Shown here: positions 1-7,787 of the stretch, one piece after another | How the letters are laid out: every line of letters starts with the position of its first letter | Position numbering within the stretch: position 1 is the stretch's first letter | Assembly: GCA_945869725.1 (NCBI GenBank) | Contig: CAMBPO010000027.1 | Coordinates: 1 to 37,729 of the forward strand | Origin: Klebsiella pneumoniae | GTDB taxonomy: Bacteria; Pseudomonadota; Gammaproteobacteria; Pseudomonadales; Pseudohongiellaceae | Direction: 5' to 3' | DNA length: 37,729 nt | Notes under the pieces: generated by a model | Databases searched by the model: none | What the model was told of the DNA's origin: nothing | What the model saw: only the letters and a program-made list of their open reading frames with translations | Translations under genes and position numbers: made by a program

Positions 1-143
1 CACCAATACGAACCGACGCACAAGCCAGCCCATTTTGCCGGACGCCCCGACTCGCCGCGGCTTCGCGGGTTTTGCTGGTTTCTTGGAAGATAGTGAAGTA
101 GACATGGGCGGCTAGTATAACGGTTAGTCGTGCGGTTAGTCGT
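1..143. other. 5' edge without a recognisable gene
   Basis: No supportable gene was recognised here. A frame that is open from base 2 closes with TAG at 113-115 and ends in residues GFLEDSEVDMGG. It has no visible start codon and no family I recognise, so it could be the 3' tail of a gene lying upstream or chance. The stretch ends in a small tandem repeat that leads into the palindrome at 144-180. Confidence 0.4.
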
Positions 144-144
144 G
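121..144. repeat. 12-bp perfect tandem duplication
   Basis: CGGTTAGTCGTG occurs twice head to tail (121-132 and 133-144). The last G of the second unit is the first base of the adjoining 37-bp palindrome, so the duplication abuts that element exactly. This looks like a slippage or insertion scar; the cause is inference. Confidence 0.85.
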
Positions 145-180
145 GGGACGGAGAGATCAATTTTTGATCTCTCCGTCCCC
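144..180. repeat. 37-bp palindromic element, copy 1
   Basis: The arm GGGGACGGAGAGATCAA (144-160) is followed by a TTT centre and its perfect reverse complement (164-180). The same palindrome recurs at 1319-1355 with only the central bases changed. In RNA it would form a 17-bp hairpin with no U tract, so it is not a typical intrinsic terminator. It resembles REP or MITE-like dispersed palindromes; membership of a known REP family was not tested. It sits at the point where the aspA remnant begins. Confidence 0.85.
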
Positions 181-203
181 ATTCAGCAGTCCCCATTCAG
201 CAG
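176..203. repeat. 14-bp perfect tandem duplication at aspA break
   Basis: TCCCCATTCAGCAG occurs at 176-189 and again at 190-203. The first five bases of the first unit belong to the right arm of the palindrome. The aspA-like reading frame becomes recognisable right after the second unit (Q-P-G-S-S-I-M-P from about 204), so this duplication marks the truncation junction. Confidence 0.85.
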
Positions 204-641
204 CAGCCTGGTTCTTCCATCATGCCGGGCAAGGTCAATCCGGTGGCGTATCAAGTCATTGGCAATGATTTGGCGATTACTATGGCCGCCGAAGCCGGCC
301 AGCTACAACTTAATGTCATGGAGCCGCTGATTGCGTACAAGATTCTTGAGTCGATGCGTTTGCTGCGCCGCGCCATGGATATGCTGCGCGAGCGGTGTAT
401 TGTTGGTATTACCGCGAACGAAGACCGTTGCCGCGAGCTGGTAAACAACTCGATAGGATTGATCACGGCACTGAATCCCTACATTGGTTACGACAATGCC
501 ACTCGTATTGCCGGGATTGCCCTGCTCACAGGGCGCGGTGTGCTGGAACTGGTCAGAGAAGAGGGACTGATTGAGGAATCCCTGCTGATCGAAATACTGA
601 CACCGGAAAACATGGTGTATCCACGCTCACAGCGGCGTTAA
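204..641 (+). pseudogene. aspA: aspartate ammonia-lyase, C-terminal remnant
   Basis: The reading frame encodes only the C-terminal third of a class II fumarase/aspartase enzyme. It starts at the signature loop GSSIMPGKVNP and continues through MAAEAGQLQLNVMEP and GITAN, which point to aspartase (L-aspartate to fumarate plus ammonia). The family is about 470 residues; here about 145 remain. The next in-frame stop upstream is TGA 165-167 inside the palindrome, and the first usable start is ATG 222, beyond the catalytic-loop serine. Compared with the family, NPV runs directly into AYQVIGND, so about eight residues (typically IPEVVNQV-like) are missing without a frameshift. It has no N-terminal domains and should not be active. 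An assembly error at the repeat cannot be excluded. Confidence 0.8.
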
Positions 642-709
642 AAAAGCTTTGCCGCGCGGCCTGTGCTTGACGGCATCAGGCGCTCAATAAGTTCAGACTC
701 AAAATAAGA

Positions 710-1252
710 TCAAAAACCAAAAACCGGTTGCGGATTCAGGGTCACGCTGTTGGTGTTATCACTCAGCGTGACCTGTCCGTCCTGGATAATGACCTGTAGT
801 TGCATGGTGCGCTGGGCGAGTAGTGCCAGCGCCTGCGTGTCTTCGGTTGCCAGATTGACAATGATCAGATTGTTCTGGCGCTCAAACTGAGTCAGGTTCT
901 GTGCCAGCCAGATATCGGCGGTCCGACCGCCATAACTGTAAATGCGTACTTCGCCGGAGCGCCCGCAGGCTTTGCGGATCAGTCGCTCATCAGGCGTGCC
1001 GACATCAATCCACAGATCAATCACCCCGGTCAGATCCTTTTTCCAGATGTCAGCTTCTTCATCGTTGGTGATGCCCTGGCCGAATTCCAGAAACTCCTGG
1101 GCATTCAGGGCGTACGCCAGCAAACGCACCATCATGCGCTCGTCAGTTTCTGACGGATGCCGTGCCAGCGTGATGTTGTGATCTTCGTAGTAATGCCGGT
1201 CCATATCTGCGATCTGCAGAGAGGCTTTGAATACAGTTGCTTTAGTCGCCAT
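710..1252 (-). CDS. yaeQ: YaeQ family protein
   Basis: A 180-residue protein matching YaeQ in length and throughout its sequence. It has the N-terminal MATKATVFKA, LARHPSETDERMMVRLLAYAL near residues 30-50, and IDLWIDVGTPDERLIRKAC near 80-100. YaeQ adopts a PD-(D/E)XK nuclease-like fold, but its biochemical role is not settled. The frame is open to an upstream TTG at 1276 and an ATG at 1270. ATG 1252 is chosen because it matches the family N-terminus, although no good ribosome-binding site is seen at any of the three. The gene converges on the aspA remnant and stands alone. Confidence 0.9.
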   Translation of the reverse strand: MATKATVFKASLQIADMDRHYYEDHNITLARHPSETDERMMVRLLAYALNAQEFLEFGQGITNDEEADIWKKDLTGVIDLWIDVGTPDERLIRKACGRSGEVRIYSYGGRTADIWLAQNLTQFERQNNLIIVNLATEDTQALALLAQRTMQLQVIIQDGQVTLSDNTNSVTLNPQPVFGF

Positions 1253-1318
1253 GGTGCGCACGGTTCTCATGATCAAGTGACAAGGATAGTCCCGGCAGCG
1301 ATGATACCTTTTTGAGCT

Positions 1319-1355
1319 GGGGACGGAGAGATCAAATTTTGATCTCTCCGTCCCC
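1319..1355. repeat. 37-bp palindromic element, copy 2
   Basis: This copy has the same 17-bp arms as 144-180, with centre ATT. Here the symmetry extends three bases further each way (GCT...AGC, 1316-1358). It lies between the divergent yaeQ and ECF sigma genes, in a region where their promoters would be expected. Confidence 0.85.
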
Positions 1356-1372
1356 AGCCCGCCCAGCCCGCC
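1355..1372. repeat. 9-bp perfect tandem duplication beside palindrome copy 2
   Basis: CAGCCCGCC occurs at 1355-1363 and 1364-1372. The first unit begins at the last base of the palindrome's right arm. This repeats the pattern at copy 1, where direct duplications also touch the palindrome ends, although the duplicated sequence is different. Confidence 0.8.
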
Positions 1373-1442
1373 ACAAAAAAACGAATTTAAACCTTAGCGG
1401 GTTTGGCGCCGTCTTAGTCATCAAACACGGGAATTGTTTGTT

Positions 1443-1979
1443 ATGGCAGTCGAGATAACTCCGGTCATTCGTTCGGCGCAGAATGGCGATCGCAAAGCGT
1501 TTTATGTGCTCTATCAGCAGCACGTTGCGCGTGTGTATGCGATTTGCTGGCGCCTGCTGGGTGATGCGCAGAAGGCCGAGGATGCCTGTCAGGAGATTTT
1601 TATCAAGGTCTGGCAGCGATTGCCGGAGTTTAAGGGGGATAGCTCCCTGGCAACCTGGCTGCACAGTATTGCAACGCGCACAGCAATCGATGTCTGGAGA
1701 CTGGACAAGCGCCTGCATTTTGTGGAGGCAGAGGAGGTTGAGGCCACTGCAGACCATGCGCAGCTACTGCAGCAACCGCTGGACAGAGCTGAAGCGCGTG
1801 ATCTTGAGCGCGCCATTCAGCAGTTACCGGCGCAGGCAAAAGCGGTGTTTGTATTGTTTGCGCTGGAAGGTTATCAGCATACAGAAATCGCCGATCTGCT
1901 CGGTATTGCCGAGGGTTCAAGCAAAGCCCAGTACCACCGCGCAAGACAGTTGTTACGAGGATTATTGAGTGAAGACTGA
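1443..1979 (+). CDS. ECF-type RNA polymerase sigma factor
   Basis: A 178-residue RpoE-like sigma factor that would direct RNA polymerase to a small regulon. Region 2 is visible (EDACQEIFIKVWQRLPEFKG, then LATWLHSIATRTAIDVWR), followed by a short linker and region 4 (QLPAQAKAVFVLFALEGYQHTEIADLLGI...SKAQYHRARQLLR), a helix-turn-helix for the -35 element. ATG 1443 is preferred over TTG 1434 because GGGA at 1429-1432 sits about 10 bases upstream. The 3' end overlaps the next gene, whose product looks like its anti-sigma factor. The stimulus is unknown, but the periplasmic third gene suggests envelope stress. Confidence 0.92.
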   Translation: MAVEITPVIRSAQNGDRKAFYVLYQQHVARVYAICWRLLGDAQKAEDACQEIFIKVWQRLPEFKGDSSLATWLHSIATRTAIDVWRLDKRLHFVEAEEVEATADHAQLLQQPLDRAEARDLERAIQQLPAQAKAVFVLFALEGYQHTEIADLLGIAEGSSKAQYHRARQLLRGLLSED

Positions 1980-2529
1980 CACGCAGCTTGATCAATTGAT
2001 AGAGAGCTTGCCACGCGAGATAACGCCGGGGCGTGATTTATGGGCGGCGATAGAGCCCAGGCTGGATCAGCGACCCGCGCACGAGAACCGCGGTCCGCAG
2101 GGATGGCTTGCCCCTGCCAGGCGTTGGGCTGCAGTGCTGGCGGTGGCGGTGCTGGGCGCGATCTGGTGGAGCGGGATCGGCATTGATCCTGCCCTGCAGG
2201 TTGCGCTGCCGGCCATCGAACCAGCCCACAATGGCCAGGCACTTGAGCAGGTTCCTGCGGATCAGCAGATTGCAGCGGTGTATACAGCAATCAAGTCAGA
2301 ACTGATGAGCAGCGTCGGACTGGTCAGTGCCGATTTTGGTGACTGGCAGTATCAGTTAACGATCTGGGATCAGGCGCTCAGCGAGGTACGCAATGCGCTG
2401 AATTATTACCCGGAAGAGCCGGCGTTGCTGGCGCAAATGGAAGGCATTTATCAACAACAAATCGAGTATCTGCAGTGGCTCGGCGAACTCGAATCGGGCA
2501 ATACCATCTGGATGGAGAATCAACCATGA
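1969..2529 (+). CDS. putative membrane anti-sigma factor
   Basis: A 186-residue protein with a cytoplasmic N-terminus of about 50 residues, one hydrophobic segment (about 53-70, WAAVLAVAVLGAIWWSGIGI) and a helical, probably periplasmic C-terminus rich in Gln and Trp. It overlaps the sigma gene by 11 bases and starts at GTG, with GAGG at 1957-1960 eight bases upstream, so translation is probably coupled. This topology and position are typical of an anti-sigma that holds its ECF factor at the membrane. I see no Cys/His zinc-binding motif, so the assignment rests mainly on context. Confidence 0.75.
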   Translation: MKTDTQLDQLIESLPREITPGRDLWAAIEPRLDQRPAHENRGPQGWLAPARRWAAVLAVAVLGAIWWSGIGIDPALQVALPAIEPAHNGQALEQVPADQQIAAVYTAIKSELMSSVGLVSADFGDWQYQLTIWDQALSEVRNALNYYPEEPALLAQMEGIYQQQIEYLQWLGELESGNTIWMENQP

Positions 2530-3494
2530 AAGCACAAACCAATCTGACATCTGCACTGCTTGCCGGTGTGTTGTCGTTGATACTGACATTGGACGCAAGC
2601 GCCCAGAGTCAGCAGAGTATCAACGAAACCCGACAGGTCAGCGCCAACGAAAAAATTACACTTGAAGTCGAGCGCGGTGAAGTGCGCATCCGCACCGGTT
2701 CAGACAATACCTTTTCGGTGAGGGGGCAGCTGGATGAGCTCGCGGAAGGTTTTGAGCTGGAATCGGATAATGGCTTTACACGGTTCGAGGTGGTCATGCC
2801 GCGCTCGATGCGCTGGAGCCGCAATGAGCAGGGCAGCGATCTGGAGATTGTGCTGCCCGCCAACAGTGATGTTGAGTTCTCGGGCGTCAATGTTGCTGTG
2901 GATGTTGCTGGTGTGCTGGGTGGCGCCAGCATCACCACGGTTAATGGCAACATCGTGGCCAGTGACCTGAGCGGTGTCATTGCGCTCAAAACAGTTAACG
3001 GTCCCATTAACAGCAGCAATAACCGCGGGCGGGTCAGCCTGCAAACAGTGAATGGCGAGATCACTGACAATGGGTCGTCCGGGCGCCTTGAGGTCAGCAC
3101 GGTGAATGGCGAGATGGACCTCAGCAACGCCGCGGAAGAGGTTACTCTGAACATGGTCAACGGTGAGCTGCAGGCAAGTTTTGACGGCACAAGTACACTG
3201 GAGTTCGACACGATTAACGCTGAAATACACATCACCATCAGCAATTCAATAAGCCCTCGCATCAATGGCAGCAGCGTCAATGGCGACATAATTCTCGAAC
3301 TTGATTCTGATGTTGGTGCCCGCTTTGACCTGCGCACCAATGTAGGCAGTCGCATTCACAATGGCATTACCGATGATGAGGCCCAGCGTCCGCAGTTTGG
3401 TCCGGGACGCAGCCTGCAGTTCACTACCGGTGAGGGGACGGGCTCTGTTGAGTTGAATACCGTCAGTGGTTCTATTGAAGTGGGGAGGCGGTGA
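2526..3494 (+). CDS. secreted DUF4097-like beta-helix protein
   Basis: A 322-residue exported protein. The signal peptide is MKAQTNLTSALLAGVLSLIL followed by TLDASAQ, with cleavage after the Ala-Gln region. The body has short strands repeating about every 18-20 residues, each with a T-V-N-G-like turn (ITTVNGNI, LKTVNGPI, LQTVNGEI, VSTVNGEM, LNMVNGEL, SSVNGDI, NTVSGSI), as expected for a right-handed beta-helix of the DUF4097 / putative-adhesin type. ATG 2526 is chosen over upstream in-frame starts because it overlaps the anti-sigma stop as ATGA and begins the signal peptide. As third gene of the sigma/anti-sigma operon it may be the sensor or the main output. No enzymatic motif is seen. Confidence 0.82.
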   Translation: MKAQTNLTSALLAGVLSLILTLDASAQSQQSINETRQVSANEKITLEVERGEVRIRTGSDNTFSVRGQLDELAEGFELESDNGFTRFEVVMPRSMRWSRNEQGSDLEIVLPANSDVEFSGVNVAVDVAGVLGGASITTVNGNIVASDLSGVIALKTVNGPINSSNNRGRVSLQTVNGEITDNGSSGRLEVSTVNGEMDLSNAAEEVTLNMVNGELQASFDGTSTLEFDTINAEIHITISNSISPRINGSSVNGDIILELDSDVGARFDLRTNVGSRIHNGITDDEAQRPQFGPGRSLQFTTGEGTGSVELNTVSGSIEVGRR

Positions 3495-3628
3495 GCCCGC
3501 CACGTTGACAGCACAATCAGCGCGCGAACTCACGCACAGAGCCGCGCGCTCGTGGACACACCCTGCGCAGCAGGTGTAGGCTTCAGACATCAACACTGAT
3601 GCTCAACACCCTGTACCGGAGACCCACC

Positions 3629-5041
3629 TTGCGCAAACTCAATCGATTGTCAGCGGCCATCGCCGCACTGCTGATCAGCACCAGTTCAGTACAGGCACAA
3701 CAGCCTGACTGGGCGGCTATAGATGAAGAAACCCTGAGGCATTTTCAGGCGATGATCCGCATTGATACGGCTGATCCACCCGGTGTGGAAAAGCCGCTGA
3801 CGGATTATCTGGTTGAGGTTCTTCAGCAAGAAGGCATTGAGGTTGAGGTGTTTTCCCTGGACCCCAATCGTCCCAACCTGGTTGCCCGCCTGCGGGGTAA
3901 TGGCAGCAAGCGCCCCCTGCTGATGATGGCGCATCAGGACACCGTGAATACCGATCCAAGCAAATGGGTTTTCCCGCCGTACAGCGCCCAACGTGATGGT
4001 GGCTGGATTTACGGTCGTGGCACCGTGGACGACAAAGACAACGTCGTCGCCAGTCTGATGACCATGCTGATGCTCAAGCGTCAGGGCGTTGAACTGGATC
4101 GAGATGTGATTTTCCTGGCTGAATCCGGGGAAGAAGGTGCAACCCAGATTGGTATTCAGTTCATAACCCAACAGCACTTTGATGCCATTGATGCCGAGCA
4201 TTGTATCGCCGAAGGCGGCAGTGTGGTGCGTCAAGGGGGTCAGGTGCATTACGCTGGGGTTCAAACGGTCGAAAAATTACCTCGCGCTATCACCTTGACC
4301 AGTACGGGCATCGCCGGGCACGGATCCGTACCGCTGGAAAGTAATTCGCTGGTGCACATGTCCAAAGCCATTGCGGCGGCCGCCGACTGGCAACCGCCCG
4401 TGCGTCTGAGTGACACCACCACATCCTACTTCTCGCGCATGGCATCGGTCTCTTCACCGGAGGCTGCGGCGCGATATCTGGCCATGCTCAATCCCGGTTC
4501 GGCCGAAGGCCAGGCCGCACTGGCATGGATGAAGTCTAATGAACCACGCAATGCCGCGGTGTTGTTCAGCACCATTTCTCCAACCATGGTTAATGGTGGT
4601 TATCGGGTCAACGTTATTCCATCGGAAGTGACAGCAACGCTGGACGTTCGCTTGCTGCCGGATGAAGATCCTGAGCAGTTTCTCTCCGCTCTGCGTGAAG
4701 TCATCGACGACGAAAACATAAATGTAGACTGGGCTTCCCGCAATATGCGACCTGGCGCTTCAACGCCATTGGATACCGATGCATTCCGTGTCATTGAACA
4801 GGTCATGCAAGAGATCTATGGCGCCACAGTGATTCCGACCATGAGCACCGGTGCAACCGATATGGCATATCTGCGCGCCTTGGGTATCAACTGCTACGGT
4901 ATTGGTCCGGCGATTGATGCGGAAGATGGCCCACTGGGCTTTGGGGCGCACAGTGACCAAGAGCGTATTATTGAAGCGGAACTTTATCGTTTTGTGCGTG
5001 CAAATTACGAAATTGTTGAGCGCCTGGCAGGTGCCAATTAA
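3629..5041 (+). CDS. exported M20 family metallopeptidase
   Basis: A zinc-dependent amidohydrolase/peptidase of the M20 (ArgE/DapE/CPG2) family, probably periplasmic. Metal-site motifs are visible: MMAHQDTVN, GRGTVDDKDN, and ESGEEG with the catalytic Glu pair, followed by the dimerisation insert and a C-terminal metal ligand region (GFGAHSDQE). TTG 3629 is proposed as start, giving 470 residues and a compact signal peptide (MRKLNRLSAAIAALLISTSS...VQA). GGAG at 3618-3621 lies seven bases upstream. An in-frame ATG at 3599 has no ribosome-binding site and would add ten residues ahead of the signal. The substrate is unknown, most likely peptides or N-acyl amino acids. The DUF885 gene follows closely. 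Confidence 0.88.
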   Translation: MRKLNRLSAAIAALLISTSSVQAQQPDWAAIDEETLRHFQAMIRIDTADPPGVEKPLTDYLVEVLQQEGIEVEVFSLDPNRPNLVARLRGNGSKRPLLMMAHQDTVNTDPSKWVFPPYSAQRDGGWIYGRGTVDDKDNVVASLMTMLMLKRQGVELDRDVIFLAESGEEGATQIGIQFITQQHFDAIDAEHCIAEGGSVVRQGGQVHYAGVQTVEKLPRAITLTSTGIAGHGSVPLESNSLVHMSKAIAAAADWQPPVRLSDTTTSYFSRMASVSSPEAAARYLAMLNPGSAEGQAALAWMKSNEPRNAAVLFSTISPTMVNGGYRVNVIPSEVTATLDVRLLPDEDPEQFLSALREVIDDENINVDWASRNMRPGASTPLDTDAFRVIEQVMQEIYGATVIPTMSTGATDMAYLRALGINCYGIGPAIDAEDGPLGFGAHSDQERIIEAELYRFVRANYEIVERLAGAN

Positions 5042-5096
5042 CAGCTAAAATTCTGTGTGTTTCACAAATTTGTAAATGAATGACGGAAAAATATTG

Positions 5097-7010
5097 ATGA
5101 TTAAAAACTCACTGCTAGCCATGGCCATGATGATGGTCATGGCCGGATGTACGGAATCAGAGGTGTCGGCACCCGCGGCATCAGACGCCGCTCAGGCATC
5201 CACACAAGCCGCGGCCGGGCAAACGGCCGGCGTTGAAGAAACCACCAGCGCTGAGCAAATCACCGAGTCGCAGCGGCTTACCGCCTGGCTGGATGAGCAG
5301 TTCGCTGAGGAGTTGAGTTTCAGCCCACAACGGCTAACCCGTCTGGGCGATAAAACCGATTACGATAAACTCGATGACGTGTCTGAAGCCAGCATGGACA
5401 GGTTGCTTGAGTGGCGACGTAACAGCGTCGCCGACATGCAGGCGACGTTTAACTATGACGAACTCAGCGAAGATGCAAAAGTGTCATGGGATATCTGGAC
5501 CTATGCACTCGAGCGCGCTGAACGCAGCGAAGCGTTCCGGCATCACGACTATATTTTTGGACGGGGTGGTCCGCATGCCGGCCTGCCGAATTTTCTGATC
5601 AATTTTCATCGTGTTGACCAGCCTGCCGATATGGATGCCTACATCGCACGGTTGACGCAGATGGACGACGTCATGCGCCAGTATCTGCAGCGCAGTCTGC
5701 GAGCGGTCGAGTCAGGTATTCGTCAGCCACGGTTTGGTTACGATTATGCAATTGCCGAAATTGATCGGGTCATGCGTGGCGCTCCGTTTACGGACGACGG
5801 CGTGTCACCGCTGATGGGCGACATAGAAACCAAGGTCGCTGCGCTGCTGGAGAACGGCCAGATTGATCAGACCACCGCAGAGCGGATGCTGGCGCAGGCT
5901 CAGAGTGCTTTGCTCGAACAGGTCAAGCCCGCGTACGACGAAGTGCTGGCCTGGTTAAATGCCGATCGCATCAACACCCCGGAAGAAGCCAGCGGTGTGT
6001 GGGCATTGCCGGAAGGCGAAGCCTACTACAATCATCGCTTGTCCCTGATGACCACACTGGAACTGACCGCTGACGAAATACATGAGATTGGTCTGGCTGA
6101 AGTGGCGCGCATCCGTGCCGAGATGGAGACCATTAAGGATGCCGTCGCGTTTGATGGCACGCTGGCAGAATTTTTTGTATTCATGCGTGAAGATCCGCAG
6201 TTCTATTTCCCGAACACCGACGAAGGCCGGCAGGGATATCTGGATCTGGCTAACGTCTTTCTTGATGCCATGAACCAGAAACTCCCGGAGTATTTCGGCA
6301 TATTGCCAAAAGCCGATCTGGTTGTCCGGCGCGTGGAAGCATTCCGCGAGCAAGATGGTGCTGCGCAACATTACGCCTCGGGCACACCGGACGGTTCTCG
6401 ACCGGGTGTGTTCTATGCGCACTTGTCGGATATGAATGCCATGCCGCGCTATCAGCTGGAAGTGATTTCGTATCACGAAGGCAATCCGGGGCATCACATG
6501 CAAATCTCTATTCAGCAGGAGCTGACGGGCATTCCACGTTTCCGCACGCAGTATGGGTTTACAGCGTTCTCTGAGGGCTGGGGTCTGTACACCGAAGCGC
6601 TTGCCAAGGACATGGGTTTTTATGAAGACCCCTATTCTGATTTCGGGCGACTGGCCACTGAAATCTGGCGCGCCATCCGTCTGGTGGTAGATACCGGCAT
6701 GCACGCCAAACAGTGGAGTGAAGAACAGTCGGTTCAATACTTCCTCGACAATTCGCCGCAACCAGAAGCGGCTGTGCGTGCAGAAATTCAGCGTTACCTC
6801 ACCGGCGCGGGCCAGGCCACTGCCTATAAAATCGGCATGTTAAAAATCCAGGAGTTGCGCGCTACCGCCATGAGCGAGTTAGGTGACAACTTTGACTACC
6901 GCGGTTTTCACGACACCGTGCTCGGTGGCGGGGCTCTGCCTATGCCGGTGCTGGAGGCGCAGGTTATGCGTTGGATTGAGCGCGTGAAACAGGAGAGTGC
7001 CGCACAATGA
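5097..7010 (+). CDS. DUF885 family lipoprotein, putative metallohydrolase
   Basis: A 637-residue DUF885 protein. Members carry an HExxH-like zinc motif in a mostly helical fold and are thought to be peptidases. The motif appears here as YHEGNPGHHMQ (His460-Glu461...His466-His467), followed by FSEGWGLYTEAL. The N-terminus is a lipoprotein signal ending MVMAGC, so the mature protein is lipid-anchored through Cys18, followed by an Ala/Thr/Ser-rich tether of about 45 residues. ATG 5097 is preferred over ATG 5076 because GGA at 5085-5087 lies upstream and the signal is then compact. The stop overlaps the next gene by 4 bases. With the upstream M20 enzyme it suggests uptake-linked peptide breakdown (inference). 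Confidence 0.88.
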   Translation: MIKNSLLAMAMMMVMAGCTESEVSAPAASDAAQASTQAAAGQTAGVEETTSAEQITESQRLTAWLDEQFAEELSFSPQRLTRLGDKTDYDKLDDVSEASMDRLLEWRRNSVADMQATFNYDELSEDAKVSWDIWTYALERAERSEAFRHHDYIFGRGGPHAGLPNFLINFHRVDQPADMDAYIARLTQMDDVMRQYLQRSLRAVESGIRQPRFGYDYAIAEIDRVMRGAPFTDDGVSPLMGDIETKVAALLENGQIDQTTAERMLAQAQSALLEQVKPAYDEVLAWLNADRINTPEEASGVWALPEGEAYYNHRLSLMTTLELTADEIHEIGLAEVARIRAEMETIKDAVAFDGTLAEFFVFMREDPQFYFPNTDEGRQGYLDLANVFLDAMNQKLPEYFGILPKADLVVRRVEAFREQDGAAQHYASGTPDGSRPGVFYAHLSDMNAMPRYQLEVISYHEGNPGHHMQISIQQELTGIPRFRTQYGFTAFSEGWGLYTEALAKDMGFYEDPYSDFGRLATEIWRAIRLVVDTGMHAKQWSEEQSVQYFLDNSPQPEAAVRAEIQRYLTGAGQATAYKIGMLKIQELRATAMSELGDNFDYRGFHDTVLGGGALPMPVLEAQVMRWIERVKQESAAQ

Positions 7011-7627
7011 TAAAGGTTCATCATTTAAGGATTGGGCGATCAATATTTACCGTGTGGCTGCTGGAAGAGTTGGGCGCCACCTACGATCTGCAGGTGTACC
7101 TGCGTGATCCTGCAAGCTTCCGCGCGCCGCCTGAACTGAAGAAGATTCACCCACTGGGCAAGTCACCGGTGATTGAAGACGATGGTCAGGTCATTGCCGA
7201 ATCTGGCGCCATCACCAGTTACCTGCTGGAAAAATTTGATACGGCGCACGCGCTGCATCCATCGCGCAGCGATTTAAAAACCTGGGCAACCTTTACCCAG
7301 TGGCTACACTATCCGGAGGGCTCGGTATTTTTGCCATTGCTGATCAAAATGTTGTTGCTGCGCAACAGCACCCAGCCACACGCTGCGCTGGAGACGTTTT
7401 CGGGTGCTGAAATCAAGCTGCATCTGGATTTTATAAACCGGCAGCTGGCAGATAAACCTTTTATTCTCGGCGAGCATTTCAGCGGTGCGGACATTGGCAT
7501 TACCTATGTGATATCGCTGGCTAAACGTATCAGTGTGCTTAATGAATATCCGCAGTTGCAGGCCTATCTGCAGCGCAATCTGTCACGCCCGGCATTCAAA
7601 CGCGCCATTGAGCGGGCTGTGGAATAA
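7007..7627 (+). CDS. glutathione S-transferase-like protein
   Basis: A 206-residue cytosolic GST. It has an N-terminal thioredoxin-like domain (residues 1-80, with HPLGKSPVIEDDGQVIAESGAITSYL; the cis-Pro follows S53 and the ES pair that contacts the gamma-Glu of glutathione is near 65-66). A helical C-terminal domain (about 90-206) contains the conserved FSGADIGITY. The start overlaps the DUF885 stop as ATGA, implying translational coupling. The fold and likely glutathione binding are clear, but the substrate is not. Coupling to an exported lipoprotein gene is odd for a cytosolic enzyme. Confidence 0.9.
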   Translation: MIKVHHLRIGRSIFTVWLLEELGATYDLQVYLRDPASFRAPPELKKIHPLGKSPVIEDDGQVIAESGAITSYLLEKFDTAHALHPSRSDLKTWATFTQWLHYPEGSVFLPLLIKMLLLRNSTQPHAALETFSGAEIKLHLDFINRQLADKPFILGEHFSGADIGITYVISLAKRISVLNEYPQLQAYLQRNLSRPAFKRAIERAVE

Positions 7628-7633
7628 ACGGAA

Positions 7634-7678
7634 GGCAGTATCAAGACAGCAGTACAAGACGCAGTACAAGACAGGAGT
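7634..7678. repeat. three imperfect copies of a 12-14-bp direct repeat
   Basis: GCAGTATCAAGACA, GCAGTACAAGAC and GCAGTACAAGACA follow one another directly downstream of the GST stop. The array is short and imperfect and lies in a 160-bp gap before the beta-propeller gene. No function is apparent. Confidence 0.6.
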
Positions 7679-7787
7679 AATGGGCTATCAGGTTTTTACA
7701 AGCCTGTGCTACGCTCCTCACACACAATAGCGAGGGGAGAGTGCGGTTGTGTTTGCAGTACTCCCCCATTCAATAAGGTAATAAGTC

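Noticed and set aside
2609..3355. 248-residue minus-strand frame
   Set aside because: It mirrors the repetitive beta-helix gene; its repeats are the reverse complement of the TVNG coding repeats.
3557..3577. possible hairpin after the beta-helix gene
   Set aside because: ACACCCTGC/GCAGGTGT pairs only with a bulged base and has no U tract, so it is too weak to call a terminator.
5955..6761. 268-residue minus-strand frame
   Set aside because: It is antisense to the DUF885 active-site region and shows no family features.
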